Source of the DNA: Hirschia litorea
GTDB lineage: Bacteria; Pseudomonadota; Alphaproteobacteria; Caulobacterales; Hyphomonadaceae
DNA length: 64,000 nt
NCBI RefSeq assembly: GCF_042665075.1
Contig: NZ_JBHTBR010000005.1
Location: 806,001 to 870,000, forward strand
Reading direction: 5' to 3'
This document shows positions 53,881 through 62,519 of this stretch, in pieces. How positions within the stretch are numbered: position 1 is the stretch's first letter; each line of letters opens with the position of its first letter. The notes under the pieces are model-generated. The model was not told the DNA's origin, did no database searches, and saw only the letters and a program-made list of their open reading frames with translations. The position numbers were made by a program, and so were the translations under genes.

Positions 53881-55551
53881 ATGTATTCAATTAAAGGTCG
53901 TGTGTTCTCGATCGTGCTTATGTCTTTGATTGGGCTTACACTAACTGTCTTCATCCTATCATGGCAAAGTTATCGCATGGCAGAGAAGCAGGTGCACACG
54001 CAGCTTCAGAGTGTTGTGGATGCTTCGATTAGCATTTTAGACATGCAGTATGCGCGTTTTGAAAACGGCGATGCACGTGAAGAAGACGCGAAAGCGGCCG
54101 CGCTGAGAGCGATTGAGTCAATACGTTTTAGAGAGCGTGAGTATGTATTTATCGCGAACTCAAAACATGAAATCGTTATGCATCCAACTCACCCAGAATA
54201 TAACGGGCAATATGTAGGCGATTTTAGAAACTCTAAGGGTGAACTCGTTGCTGAAAAATGGGTAAATAAAGCACTAGAGGGTGGCGGTATTGTTTATTAC
54301 GAAGCGAAAGACGAACATCGCGACGAAATACACATGAAAACTGGTTATGTTGAGTATTTTCCCAAGTGGGACATGGTGGTCACGACGAGTATTCATGCCG
54401 TGGATTTAAGAGATGCGCTTGTTATGCTCTATTCTCAAGCGGGTTTATTGTTAGTTCTGGCTTGTGCCATCATTGGGTTTCAGGGATGGAGAACAGTTAA
54501 ACAAGTCGTTGGCCCCATCAATGCACTCAGTGAGAGTATGCAATCCCTTCTCGCTGGAAATACAGATATTAAAGTTGTCGGAACAGAGCGACGCGATGAA
54601 ATTGGACCAATGGCCAAAGCTGTTGTGGCATTTAGAGATGGATTGGCTGAACGCGCAGTCTTGGAGGTGAAAAACCAAAAAGCAGAAGCTGAGACAGTTA
54701 AACGCCGTGATATAATTGATGAACTTGTGCGAAGCTTCCAAACACAGTCAGTTGTTGATTTTGCTGAAATGTCTAAGCATGCAGAAGAGTTGAAGTTATC
54801 ATCACAATCTTTGAGATCTTTGGCGACTGAAACGGATAATCGCTCTTCGCGTGCCAATAGCGTTTCAAATGAAACATCTTCAAATGTGCAGACTGTAGCC
54901 TCTGCAGCAGAACAATTGTCTTCGTCTGTGGCTGAGATTTTGGTGAATGTACAATCTAACAATGAAACGATTTTCCAAACCGCTGAGCAAACAGCTGAGG
55001 CGAATGGGAAGATGCGGCAATTAGCTGAAGCTGTGGCTAAGATTGGTGATGTGGTTAGTCTGATTGCTGATATTGCCGAGCAAACGAATTTACTGGCTCT
55101 GAATGCAACGATTGAAGCAGCGCGCGCAGGGGAGGCCGGTAAAGGTTTTGCTGTTGTTGCATCTGAGGTGAAGCAATTAGCGGATCAAACTGCCCGTGCA
55201 ACACAAGAAATTTCATCGCAGATTGGAATGATCCAAGGTTCAACAGACGAAACTGTGATTTCAATAGAGCAAATTACAAAATCAATGGACACGGTGTCTT
55301 CTACGATGTCGGCAATCTCAGCTGCGGTCGAAGAGCAGGGCGCTGCAACGAATGAAATTAGCCGTAACGCACAGTTTGCAGCTGAAGGTACTGAAGAGGT
55401 GGCTGAGAACACCAAATCAGTAACTGAAGTGGCGCAGAACACAAACCAGTCTGCCATACAAGTTGAGAATGTCGCTGAAGACCTGACAAAACGTGCGCGT
55501 GACATGGAAGATCGCGTAAATGCGTTCCTAAAGGGTGTTACAGCCGCTTAG
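53881..55551 (+). CDS. Methyl-accepting chemotaxis protein with single Cache sensor
   Basis: A 556-residue transmembrane chemoreceptor. TM1 (IVLMSLIGLTLTVFILSW) leads into a periplasmic Cache domain with EYVFIANSKHEIVMHPTHPE and GYVEYFPKWDMVVTTSIH. TM2 (AGLLLVLACAIIGFQGW) is followed by HAMP and the signalling domain, with the hairpin tip IADIAEQTNLLALNATIEAA and EAGKGFAVVASEVKQLA. A frame starting at 53851 adds ten residues; ATG 53881 has AAGGGA upstream. The ligand is unknown. It faces a second receptor gene across a shared terminator. Confidence 0.93.
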   Translation: MYSIKGRVFSIVLMSLIGLTLTVFILSWQSYRMAEKQVHTQLQSVVDASISILDMQYARFENGDAREEDAKAAALRAIESIRFREREYVFIANSKHEIVMHPTHPEYNGQYVGDFRNSKGELVAEKWVNKALEGGGIVYYEAKDEHRDEIHMKTGYVEYFPKWDMVVTTSIHAVDLRDALVMLYSQAGLLLVLACAIIGFQGWRTVKQVVGPINALSESMQSLLAGNTDIKVVGTERRDEIGPMAKAVVAFRDGLAERAVLEVKNQKAEAETVKRRDIIDELVRSFQTQSVVDFAEMSKHAEELKLSSQSLRSLATETDNRSSRANSVSNETSSNVQTVASAAEQLSSSVAEILVNVQSNNETIFQTAEQTAEANGKMRQLAEAVAKIGDVVSLIADIAEQTNLLALNATIEAARAGEAGKGFAVVASEVKQLADQTARATQEISSQIGMIQGSTDETVISIEQITKSMDTVSSTMSAISAAVEEQGAATNEISRNAQFAAEGTEEVAENTKSVTEVAQNTNQSAIQVENVAEDLTKRARDMEDRVNAFLKGVTAA

Positions 55552-55580
55552 ATTGAGGCCTTCTACCATTTTGCAATTAT

Positions 55581-55618
55581 AAAAAAACGGGTTCCTCGCT
55601 GCTATGAGGAACCCGTTT
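55581..55618. terminator. Terminator between the two chemoreceptor genes
   Basis: A 13-bp perfect stem AAACGGGTTCCTC (55585-55597) / GAGGAACCCGTTT (55606-55618) with an eight-base loop. A seven-A run at 55581-55587 gives a T run for the minus-strand gene; the plus side is less T-rich. Confidence 0.82.
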
Positions 55619-55648
55619 ATATTTGTGTTTATCTTACTCTTTAAATGG

Positions 55649-57133
55649 CTAAGCAGCAAATTGAGCGGAAGTCTGTCTGACAGTGTTGGTTGCTTCTTCA
55701 ATCTCACGACTGGTTGAAGCTATGTCTTTAATCGAGCCATTGATTGACTCAATGCTCTCTGCCACACCGTGCATGGAATGCGTAATTTCTGATGTGACAC
55801 TTGATTGCTCTTCTACAGCCGTAGAAACAGCGGTGGAGACATCGTTTATTTCTTCAATGAGACGACTAATCGTCGATATTGCATCGGCTGCTTGACCAGA
55901 TACATTCTGAACATGAGAAATCTGAGCGGAGATTTCTTCTGAGGCTTTTGCTGATTGATCAGCTAGTCCTTTGACTTCAGAGGCAACGACTGCAAACCCT
56001 TTTCCAGCCTCCCCAGCACGTGCTGCTTCAATTGTTGCATTTAGTGCCAATAAATTTGTTTGTTCAGCAATGTCACTAATAAGGCGGATAACTTCGGAAA
56101 TCTTGCGAGCAGATTCAGTTAGGCCTGATACGACGCTATTTGTAGCTTTTGCAGTTGTGACTGCTTCGCGTGTTGCCTCTGTCGCTTTTGAAAGCTGGGA
56201 TGCAATCGCAACGGCAGATGCCGATAATTCTTCTGCGCCGGCAGCCATGGCTTGAACCGAAGCTGTCGCTTCTTCTGAGGCGCTTGCAACGCTGTTGGAT
56301 TGATATGCTGACTCAGCAACACTTTGTGCAATTGTATCTAGGTCTGCATCGATTTTGATTTGCAATTGTCCGCGTTTATGGCGTTCATTGACCATATTCG
56401 TGATGTCAGTTGCAAACTTAACGACACGTACAACTTTGCCATTTAAGTCGAGGACAGGATTGTAAGTTGCCTGAATCCAGATGGGGTCGCCGTTTTTTCT
56501 AATCCGGCAGTATTCAGCCTGCTGAAATTTGCCGTCTCGAAGGCTCTCCCAAAATTGAGTGTATTCTTTACTGACTTTTTCGGCCTCGTTTACAAACATA
56601 GAGTGGTGTTTGTCTTTAATCTCAGCAAGTTGATAGCCTAAAGCGTTTAAAAAGTTTTCGTTTGCTTCAACAATAGTGCCATCAGGTTTGAATTCGATAA
56701 CCGCTTGGGATCTGTTGATTGCCTCAATTTGGGCGCGCATTTTAGCGTCAACAAGTTTGCGCTCTGTGATGTCGGTTGCAAATTTTACAACTTTGTACAC
56801 TTGGCCTTTTTTGTTGAGAATAGGGTTGTAAGTGGCTTGAATCCAAATTTCTTTGCCGTTGACGCCAATACGTTTAAATTCAGCCGATTTAAATATGCCC
56901 TTGCCCAAATCTCTCCAGAATTCAGCATATTCACTTGAGGCTTTGTCGTTAGCCGTAACAAACATGGCGTGGTGTTGGCCTTGTATATCGCTCAATTTGT
57001 AGCCAACGGTTTGAAGAAAGTTTTCATTTGCCGCTAGGATGATTCCATCCGTATTGAATTCAATTACAGCTAATGACTGGTTCAGCGCATGAATTTTCGC
57101 TTGATTGTCTTTGTTGCTAGACGATGTCAGCAT
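55649..57133 (-). CDS. Soluble chemoreceptor with two PAS domains
   Basis: A 494-residue methyl-accepting protein with no transmembrane segment. Two tandem PAS domains occupy about residues 20-240; each has the pattern AVIEF..DG.I..ANENFL and ends with a PAC-type block ending VYKVVKFATDITERK or VVRVVKFATDITN. The signalling domain has the tip IADIAEQTNLLALNATIEAA. A cytoplasmic redox or energy sensor of the Aer-2/BdlA kind is likely, but whether haem or FAD binds is not visible. ATG 57133 has GAGGGG upstream; a GTG at 57160 is less likely. Confidence 0.92.
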   Translation of the reverse strand: MLTSSSNKDNQAKIHALNQSLAVIEFNTDGIILAANENFLQTVGYKLSDIQGQHHAMFVTANDKASSEYAEFWRDLGKGIFKSAEFKRIGVNGKEIWIQATYNPILNKKGQVYKVVKFATDITERKLVDAKMRAQIEAINRSQAVIEFKPDGTIVEANENFLNALGYQLAEIKDKHHSMFVNEAEKVSKEYTQFWESLRDGKFQQAEYCRIRKNGDPIWIQATYNPVLDLNGKVVRVVKFATDITNMVNERHKRGQLQIKIDADLDTIAQSVAESAYQSNSVASASEEATASVQAMAAGAEELSASAVAIASQLSKATEATREAVTTAKATNSVVSGLTESARKISEVIRLISDIAEQTNLLALNATIEAARAGEAGKGFAVVASEVKGLADQSAKASEEISAQISHVQNVSGQAADAISTISRLIEEINDVSTAVSTAVEEQSSVTSEITHSMHGVAESIESINGSIKDIASTSREIEEATNTVRQTSAQFAA

Positions 57134-57316
57134 TTGGATACACCCCTCAGTGTCAATCACCTGAGTTCACACATACCCCATTTAACTCAGTGTGTGCCTA
57201 GATACTGAATATAAGTGAAATATAGGTTAAGCGTAGATGTGAGTTTTAAGGCGTGCAACTTGGGGATGTTTCTTTTTGATTTGTCTGTTTCTTGGTTTAC
57301 TTGAGTTAACTGTACG

Positions 57317-58429
57317 CTAGATTAAATTAAGAAGTTTTTCTTCAAGTGCTTTTGATTGAATGTTTAGGTCAAAATTTGTTTTTGCATGAAGTTGGCCAGC
57401 TCTGCCCATTTTTATTGTTTGTTCGGGGGCGGCTAGCAATATTGAGAGTTTTTCTGCAAGAGCGACGTGATCATCCTCATCCACCAAGAAACCAGTTTCA
57501 CCATCGATGATGCATTCGGGAATACCAGCATGGCGGGTGGCAAGAACAGAGCAAGCTGCAAGTTGGGCTTCAATACATACCATCGGCAAGCCTTCAGCAT
57601 CTCCAGAGGTCGCCCGTTTTGAGGGGATGCATACGATAGATGTGCGTGCAAATTCCTTGGGCATGTCATCGGCAGGTATCCAGCCCGGCAGCTGTGCATT
57701 TATGCCTGCGTCATGAAGCATTTGCACAAGTTGCTCTTTTAGTGGCCCTTCGCCTAATAGTCGGATTGTCCAACCTTCAAGTTGGGGGGTGACGCGCGCT
57801 AGCGCTTTGATGAGCGTATCAATGCCTTTTTTCTCAATCCATCGGCCAGCAAAAAGTAGGATGTTTTCTTTTTCACCAGGATAAAAGCGGTTTGGGTCTG
57901 CTGTGTTGCGATGCACCTGCATTTTGGAGGTGGGGCATCCTTTTGCTTCTAACTCGCGTCCAATAAATTCTGAACATGGTAGAATGAGTGCTGCGTTATC
58001 CCAAACATTTTGGCGGCGGCGGTTATAGACACGTAGAAAACTATTTTTGGTGTTGGCATGCTTCGTTGCATCGCCGCCATGATAGGTCACCACCAGAGGT
58101 ATGTTCAGCGCTTTGGCGAGGGGAAGGGCATAAGCACCAGATTTGCCAAAGTGTGCGTGGATAAGTTTTGGCTCTTCTTGCTCAAGGCGCTTCAGCAGTT
58201 TTTTTGATACTATGCCAAATTGCTTAAATCCGGTCTCGCCTGCCCAGCCATGGTAATCTCTCAGTTTTATATATTCCACTCCATCTGGAGCAGGGCCACG
58301 TATTTCGTGGCCGATATATATGGGGTTAAGGCGAGAGAAGCTTGTATAGGCGCGATGGATAAAGCTCTCAGAGGGCGCGAACATTTTATCAGCGAAAACA
58401 AGGAAATTTGATGCGTTTGGCGCTGTCAT
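57317..58429 (-). CDS. GT4-family glycosyltransferase
   Basis: A 370-residue GT-B glycosyltransferase. The N-terminal domain contains KLIHAHFGKSGAYALPLAKA and VVTYHGGDATKHAN, as in exopolysaccharide and colanic-acid transferases. The C-terminal domain has LLFAGRWIEKKGIDTLIKAL, LLGEGPLKEQL, LPGWIPADDMP and the EX7E motif in AEGLPMVCIEAQLA. It transfers a sugar from a nucleotide donor to a lipid-linked or polysaccharide acceptor in envelope or capsule synthesis; donor and acceptor are unknown. Solitary, not in a visible polysaccharide operon. Confidence 0.92.
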   Translation of the reverse strand: MTAPNASNFLVFADKMFAPSESFIHRAYTSFSRLNPIYIGHEIRGPAPDGVEYIKLRDYHGWAGETGFKQFGIVSKKLLKRLEQEEPKLIHAHFGKSGAYALPLAKALNIPLVVTYHGGDATKHANTKNSFLRVYNRRRQNVWDNAALILPCSEFIGRELEAKGCPTSKMQVHRNTADPNRFYPGEKENILLFAGRWIEKKGIDTLIKALARVTPQLEGWTIRLLGEGPLKEQLVQMLHDAGINAQLPGWIPADDMPKEFARTSIVCIPSKRATSGDAEGLPMVCIEAQLAACSVLATRHAGIPECIIDGETGFLVDEDDHVALAEKLSILLAAPEQTIKMGRAGQLHAKTNFDLNIQSKALEEKLLNLI

Positions 58430-58640
58430 GTCGGCGGTTCAATCCCAATATTACGGAAGCTTATTTATGAAAAAGCGCTTGTTGAGCGCCATGAATATGC
58501 AGTGTTGCAATGTTTTGAACGAGATTTAAAGCTGTTGGACGTGATAATTGCGTCCTTATTGTGATATGGCTAAGTCAAGCGGGTTGCATCAAGGAGCGCG
58601 ACAGCGTAGCTTCCGGCTCGATTTTCAGGAGTGTAATCAT

Positions 58641-60041
58641 ATGAGCGCGTCTTATCGTCTCTTTGGCGCGGAAACGTCCGCCTTTTCAATTAAACTACGT
58701 AGCTATATGCGCTATAAAGGTTTGCCGCATGAGTGGCTTGCGCGGACATCTGAAACAGAAAGCACACTGAAAGAAGTGTCGCGTTTTTCAACTTTGCCTG
58801 TTCTTGTGACAGCGGGTGGATTTGCTGTACATGACACAACGCCGACGATTGAAGCGCTTGAAGCTGATAGTCCTACACCAGAAACAATCCCAGAAGATGC
58901 AATCAGCGCTTTCCTTGCGGCAGTGATGGAAGATTATGCGGATTTATGGCTGTCAAAAGCTGTGATGCAATATCGTTGGGGACGTAAGAAAGATCAAAAA
59001 GAAGCTGCAGCACGTGCGCTTGATGAGTATTTCGTTGGCGAAGAAAAGCCTGAAAACCGTAAAGAATTGATCCAAGATTCCATTGAGCGGATGGCGACTC
59101 TATTCCCAAGCATGGGTTTGAATGCAGAAATGGGAAGTGTCGTTGAAAAAAGCTTCAAGCGTTTTGTGAAGTTATTAAACGCGCACCTTGAAAAACACCT
59201 TTATATATTTGGTGGTCGTCCATCCATTGCTGATTTTGGTCTTGCTGCGCAATTAACGCAATTGATGAAAGATCCAACACCAGCAAAAATCATTGAAAAA
59301 GACGGACCATTTGTCAAAGCTTGGTGTGAGTTTATGGACGATCCCAAGCCAAACGGTCCTTTCGAACCCTTAGAAGATTTAATGGCCACGTTGGGCCCTA
59401 TATTTAAAAAAGAAATCGGGGTTACTTTCTTGCCGTGGGCTGCTGCTAACCTTGAAGCATCGTTATCGCGTCAAGATGAGGTGACTGTGACTTTGGGTAA
59501 AGAGGAAGTAACACACGCGCCACTTCGTTCAGCTGCACGTTCGTTTAAGGATGTTCGCCGTAAATTCTCTGGCCGCGATGATGAAGAAGCTTTGGTTACA
59601 CTCGTGGATGAGTTGGGCATAGGAGCATTCTTACGTCGTCCTGAGCGTCCTAAACGTGATCGTGATGATGAAAATGGCGGGCGCGGTCGTCGCCGTGGAC
59701 GTCGTCGCCCCAACAGACACAATAAAACTGGTGCTGATGATGCAGAAGCCGTTGCAGCTGTCGCGGTCGTTGCGGAGGGGGTAGATACTCCAACTGAAAC
59801 TCCTGCTGCACCGGAAGTGGCTGATGATGTCAAAGCCGAAACGCCTTCAGCGCCAGAAGCAGACGTAAAAGTTGAGGAGGTTGCTGCGCCAGAGGCTGAA
59901 GCGCCAACTCCAGACGTCAACAAAAGTGAAAAGGCTGTAGAGGCATCAACGCCTACAACTGAAGAGGCACCTGCAAACACTGAAGAAGCAACACCTGTTG
60001 AAGCAAATTCAGAGACGCAAGATGAGGCGCCCAAGGCGTAA
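58641..60041 (+). CDS. Glutathione S-transferase-like protein with basic and acidic C-terminal tail
   Basis: A 466-residue protein. Residues 1-80 resemble a thioredoxin-fold GST N-domain (YRLFGAETSAFSIKLRSYMRY, STLPVLVTAGGFAVHDTTPT), and residues 80-290 are helical like a GST C-domain (LYIFGGRPSIADFGLAAQL). After a linker (RSFKDVRRKFSGRDDEEALV) comes an Arg-rich segment (GGRGRRRGRRRPNRHN). About 100 residues of Ala/Glu/Pro/Val repeats with strong negative charge follow. The tail resembles the disordered ends of RNA-binding proteins. ATG 58641 has AGGAG upstream; the longer frame from 58548 is not supported. The role is unknown. The rhomboid gene follows 26 bases later. Confidence 0.8.
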   Translation: MSASYRLFGAETSAFSIKLRSYMRYKGLPHEWLARTSETESTLKEVSRFSTLPVLVTAGGFAVHDTTPTIEALEADSPTPETIPEDAISAFLAAVMEDYADLWLSKAVMQYRWGRKKDQKEAAARALDEYFVGEEKPENRKELIQDSIERMATLFPSMGLNAEMGSVVEKSFKRFVKLLNAHLEKHLYIFGGRPSIADFGLAAQLTQLMKDPTPAKIIEKDGPFVKAWCEFMDDPKPNGPFEPLEDLMATLGPIFKKEIGVTFLPWAAANLEASLSRQDEVTVTLGKEEVTHAPLRSAARSFKDVRRKFSGRDDEEALVTLVDELGIGAFLRRPERPKRDRDDENGGRGRRRGRRRPNRHNKTGADDAEAVAAVAVVAEGVDTPTETPAAPEVADDVKAETPSAPEADVKVEEVAAPEAEAPTPDVNKSEKAVEASTPTTEEAPANTEEATPVEANSETQDEAPKA

Positions 60042-60067
60042 TTAGGCTGATAATTTAGGGGAATGCG

Positions 60068-60697
60068 ATGATCGAAGTTTTGCTTCATGCGCCGATCACA
60101 TTGGCTATTCTTGCAGCGAATGTGGCATTTTCGATGATCGCACTCTCCAATGCAAAATTGTTCAATGATTATAAGCTTCAAGTTGGCCCTATTCTGCAAA
60201 AGGGCGAATGGTATCGAATACTAACGTCCGGATTTTTGCATGTGTCTCCCGGGCATTTGTTGCTCAACATGCTGACGTTATTTTTCTTTGGCCCTTATCT
60301 GGAAATAAGATTACTTGGCCCTGTCGGGTATCTGCTTGTGTATTTCGTTTCGCTTATTGCGGGTGGCGTTTGGGCTGTAATTGAAAATCATAAAACGGCG
60401 GATTATTCGGCGGTCGGTGCGTCAGGGGCCGTTTCTGGGGCGTTGATTTCATATTGCTTGTTTGAGCCATTCTCGATGATCTATTTGTTTATGATCCTGC
60501 CTATGCCCGCTGTCGTTTTTGGAATTGCTTTTATAGCTTATTCTGCATTCGCCTCCGGCAATGAAGCATCGAAAATTGGGCATGAAGCTCACCTTGGCGG
60601 TGCAATTGGCGGGATGCTTGTGACAATGCTGCTTTTCCCAGGGATATTAAATCGCTTGATTGAAGATATTCCTCAAAAAATATCGAGCATGTTCTAA
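60068..60697 (+). CDS. Rhomboid-family intramembrane serine protease
   Basis: A 209-residue polytopic membrane protein. The hairpin WYRILTSGFLHVSPGHLLLNM is the usual rhomboid entry. The catalytic Ser119 is in VGASGAVSGAL (GxSG). The catalytic His is expected at His175 in GHEAHLGGAIGGM. It cleaves substrates within the membrane; natural substrates are unknown. GGGGA lies six bases before the ATG. It lies 26 bases after the GST-like gene on the same strand and converges on hsp20, with a hairpin-rich gap between. Confidence 0.92.
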   Translation: MIEVLLHAPITLAILAANVAFSMIALSNAKLFNDYKLQVGPILQKGEWYRILTSGFLHVSPGHLLLNMLTLFFFGPYLEIRLLGPVGYLLVYFVSLIAGGVWAVIENHKTADYSAVGASGAVSGALISYCLFEPFSMIYLFMILPMPAVVFGIAFIAYSAFASGNEASKIGHEAHLGGAIGGMLVTMLLFPGILNRLIEDIPQKISSMF

Positions 60698-60705
60698 CCT
60701 ATTTT

Positions 60706-60830
60706 GAACAACAAAAAGCGACGCCACATAATATCCTCGGGAGGGGGAGGAGTGTGGCATCGCTTACCTGAATCGGGGGAGGAGTTCAGGGATTAATATA
60801 AGCGGATGAAATCTCTATCCGCTTATAAAT
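60706..60830 (-). ncRNA. Candidate cuckoo-like small RNA with anti-Shine-Dalgarno loops
   Basis: Read on the minus strand, three hairpins follow hsp20. (1) TATAAGCGGAT / ATCCGCTTATA (60827 down to 60797), 11 bp perfect. (2) CCTGAA / TTCAGG (60790 to 60767) with the loop CTCCTCCCCCGA. (3) AAGCGATGCCACA / TGTGGCGTCGCTT (60765 to 60716) with one mismatch, holding CTCCTCCCCC in its apical part and followed by TTTGTTGTT, a terminator. Two C/U-rich anti-SD loops of this kind are the hallmark of the alphaproteobacterial cuckoo (CcsR/alpha-r14) RNAs. It could be processed from the hsp20 transcript or made from its own promoter. Structure was judged by eye. Confidence 0.5.
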
Positions 60831-60852
60831 CTTGTTCTAAAATTGACGTCTG

Positions 60853-61368
60853 TTACGCAGCGCCAATTTTTTTTGTTTCAGACGAGCTGTCTTCTATGGA
60901 CGCAGTCTCAGATGGGGTGTTCTGAGTGGACTGGCTTGAGCCAATCGCAATTTTGCGTGGTTTCATAGCTTCAGGTAGCTCGCGCACGAGGTCAATTCTC
61001 AGCATTCCATGCTTTAAATCTGCCTTAGTCACGATAACGTGATCGGCGACTTGGAAACGTCGCACGAAACCACGTTCTGCTATTCCACGGTGTAGGAAAT
61101 TGCGTTCGTTCTCATCGGAAGATGTGTCAGGTCCAGCCTTTTTACCGACAACAGTCAGTTGGCCTTCTTTGATTTCTATCTCTAAATCATCTTCAGAGAA
61201 ACCAGCGACAGCAATCTCGATTGCGAACTCGTTTTCGTCTAATTGTTCAATGTTATAAGGGGGATAGCCCTGTGCACCGTCTAGGCGTTGTGCCGTATTG
61301 ATTAGGTTTGCCATACGGTCAAAGCCAACCATTGTGCGGTATAGGGGCGTTAAATCAATCGTACTCAT
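60853..61368 (-). CDS. Small heat-shock protein (Hsp20/alpha-crystallin)
   Basis: A 171-residue holdase chaperone. MSTIDLTPLYRTMVGFDRMA is the usual IbpA/HspA-type start. The alpha-crystallin domain follows (YPPYNIEQLDENEFAIEIAVAG, DLEIEIKEGQLTVVGKK, FLHRGIAERGFVRRFQVAD), with the C-terminal GMLRIDL motif. The tail is Ser/Glu-rich and ends KKIGAA. AGAGGA is five bases ahead of ATG 61368 and lies in a ROSE-like hairpin, so translation is probably heat-controlled. The gene is followed by the candidate small RNA. Confidence 0.93.
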   Translation of the reverse strand: MSTIDLTPLYRTMVGFDRMANLINTAQRLDGAQGYPPYNIEQLDENEFAIEIAVAGFSEDDLEIEIKEGQLTVVGKKAGPDTSSDENERNFLHRGIAERGFVRRFQVADHVIVTKADLKHGMLRIDLVRELPEAMKPRKIAIGSSQSTQNTPSETASIEDSSSETKKIGAA

Positions 61369-61425
61369 ATCTGTCCTCTTTCAAGCAACAAGCGCATTCC
61401 GGGTGTCGATTGTATCCGGATATGC
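61369..61425 (-). promoter_or_regulatory. ROSE-like RNA thermometer in the hsp20 leader
   Basis: On the minus strand the hairpin just before the ATG runs from 61391 to 61371. TTGTT, a bulged G (61386) and CTT pair with GAG and GACAG around a GAAA loop, hiding the AGAGGA ribosome site. TTGCT opposite GAGGA with one bulged G is the conserved ROSE core (UYGCU). A second hairpin lies upstream: GCAT..CCGG / CCGG.ATGC between 61425 and 61394. CTTGAA at 61441-61436 may be a heat-shock -35 element. Confidence 0.6.
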
Positions 61426-61585
61426 AATTTTAAATTTCAAGTTCAGCGCGACTAATGTCCATCGCTTCCCTCGAGAGACCCGTCATCGGCGTCTCTGGAT
61501 TAAAGTTAGGAAGCATGAATGGGGTGTTCAAGGGAAACAAATTGGTTAATGTCAAAAAAATGATTTCAGGTGGAGAAAAACTGAC

Positions 61586-62497
61586 ATGACTTTGAAAAAT
61601 ATAGTTCTAAGTGGAGCTGCTGTTTTTGCACTAATGGCGTGTGAGCCTGAGGCAAATGCACCCGTAAAAGAAGAGGCGGTTGCGCCAGTAGAGACTGTTG
61701 AAACGCCGACGGAAGTTGTTGTTGAAAAAAGCCCGATGGAAGTCGCGTTAGCAGGTGATTGGCGTATCTCTCCAGAAAGAGACGTTTGGCGTCACCCAGC
61801 TGAAACTTTAGAGTTTTTTGGTGTGGAGCCAAGCGATACAGTTGTTGAAATTTGGCCAGGTGGTGGTTGGTATACAGCTGTTCTTGGCCCTTATTTGAAA
61901 GCTGGCGGTGGTAAGTTGATTGCTGCTTCTTTTGATCCAGCATCTTCTGATTACGCGAAAGCAGGAATTGAGAAATACACAGCTGCATTCCTTTCAAAAC
62001 CGGAAGTTTATGGGGACATTGAGCTTACTGTCGCATCAAAAGATTCTGATGGAATTGCTCCAGAAGGTAGTGCGGATGTCGTTCTTACATTCCGTAACGT
62101 GCATAATTGGATGAGCAATTCATACGCTGATAAAATGTTCAAAGATGCTTATAAAGCATTGAAACCAGGCGGTGTTTTGGGTGTTGTTGAGCACCGTTTG
62201 CCGTCTGCTGGAGAACAAGACCCAACAGGTAGCAGCGGATATGTGAAAGAAGCATTGGTTCGTCAGTTTGCTGAAGAAGCTGGATTTGAGTTTGCGGGAA
62301 GTTCAGAAATAAACGCGAATCCTGCAGATACAGCAGATCACCCTTTTGGTGTTTGGACCTTGCCGCCAGTAAGCCGAAGTGCGCCGCGCGGAGAAGAAGC
62401 GTCACCAGACTTTGATTCAGCAAAATACGCTGCGATTGGAGAATCTGACCGCATGACACTTAAATTTATCAAACCAGAGACAACTGCCCAAGAATAG
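61586..62497 (+). CDS. Lipoprotein with class I SAM-dependent methyltransferase domain
   Basis: A 303-residue protein of the COG4798 predicted-methyltransferase group. It starts with a lipoprotein signal (lipobox LMAC, Cys19) and a Glu/Val/Pro-rich linker to about residue 50. A Rossmann methyltransferase fold follows, with VVEIWPGGGWYTAVLGPYL as motif I, ADVVLTFRNVHNWM as the D/N...motif, and KALKPGGVLGVVEHRL. The W-P-G-G-G-W-Y form of motif I is typical of this group. Export is odd, since SAM is cytoplasmic. The substrate is unknown. Confidence 0.85.
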   Translation: MTLKNIVLSGAAVFALMACEPEANAPVKEEAVAPVETVETPTEVVVEKSPMEVALAGDWRISPERDVWRHPAETLEFFGVEPSDTVVEIWPGGGWYTAVLGPYLKAGGGKLIAASFDPASSDYAKAGIEKYTAAFLSKPEVYGDIELTVASKDSDGIAPEGSADVVLTFRNVHNWMSNSYADKMFKDAYKALKPGGVLGVVEHRLPSAGEQDPTGSSGYVKEALVRQFAEEAGFEFAGSSEINANPADTADHPFGVWTLPPVSRSAPRGEEASPDFDSAKYAAIGESDRMTLKFIKPETTAQE

Positions 62498-62519
62498 GGT
62501 TTAATACACTCCCATGTGG

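Noticed and set aside
59471..60199. 242-codon minus-strand frame opposite the GST-like gene
   Set aside because: A shadow frame created by the repetitive Ala/Glu/Pro coding sequence; Ser/Ala-rich with no domain and no ribosome site.
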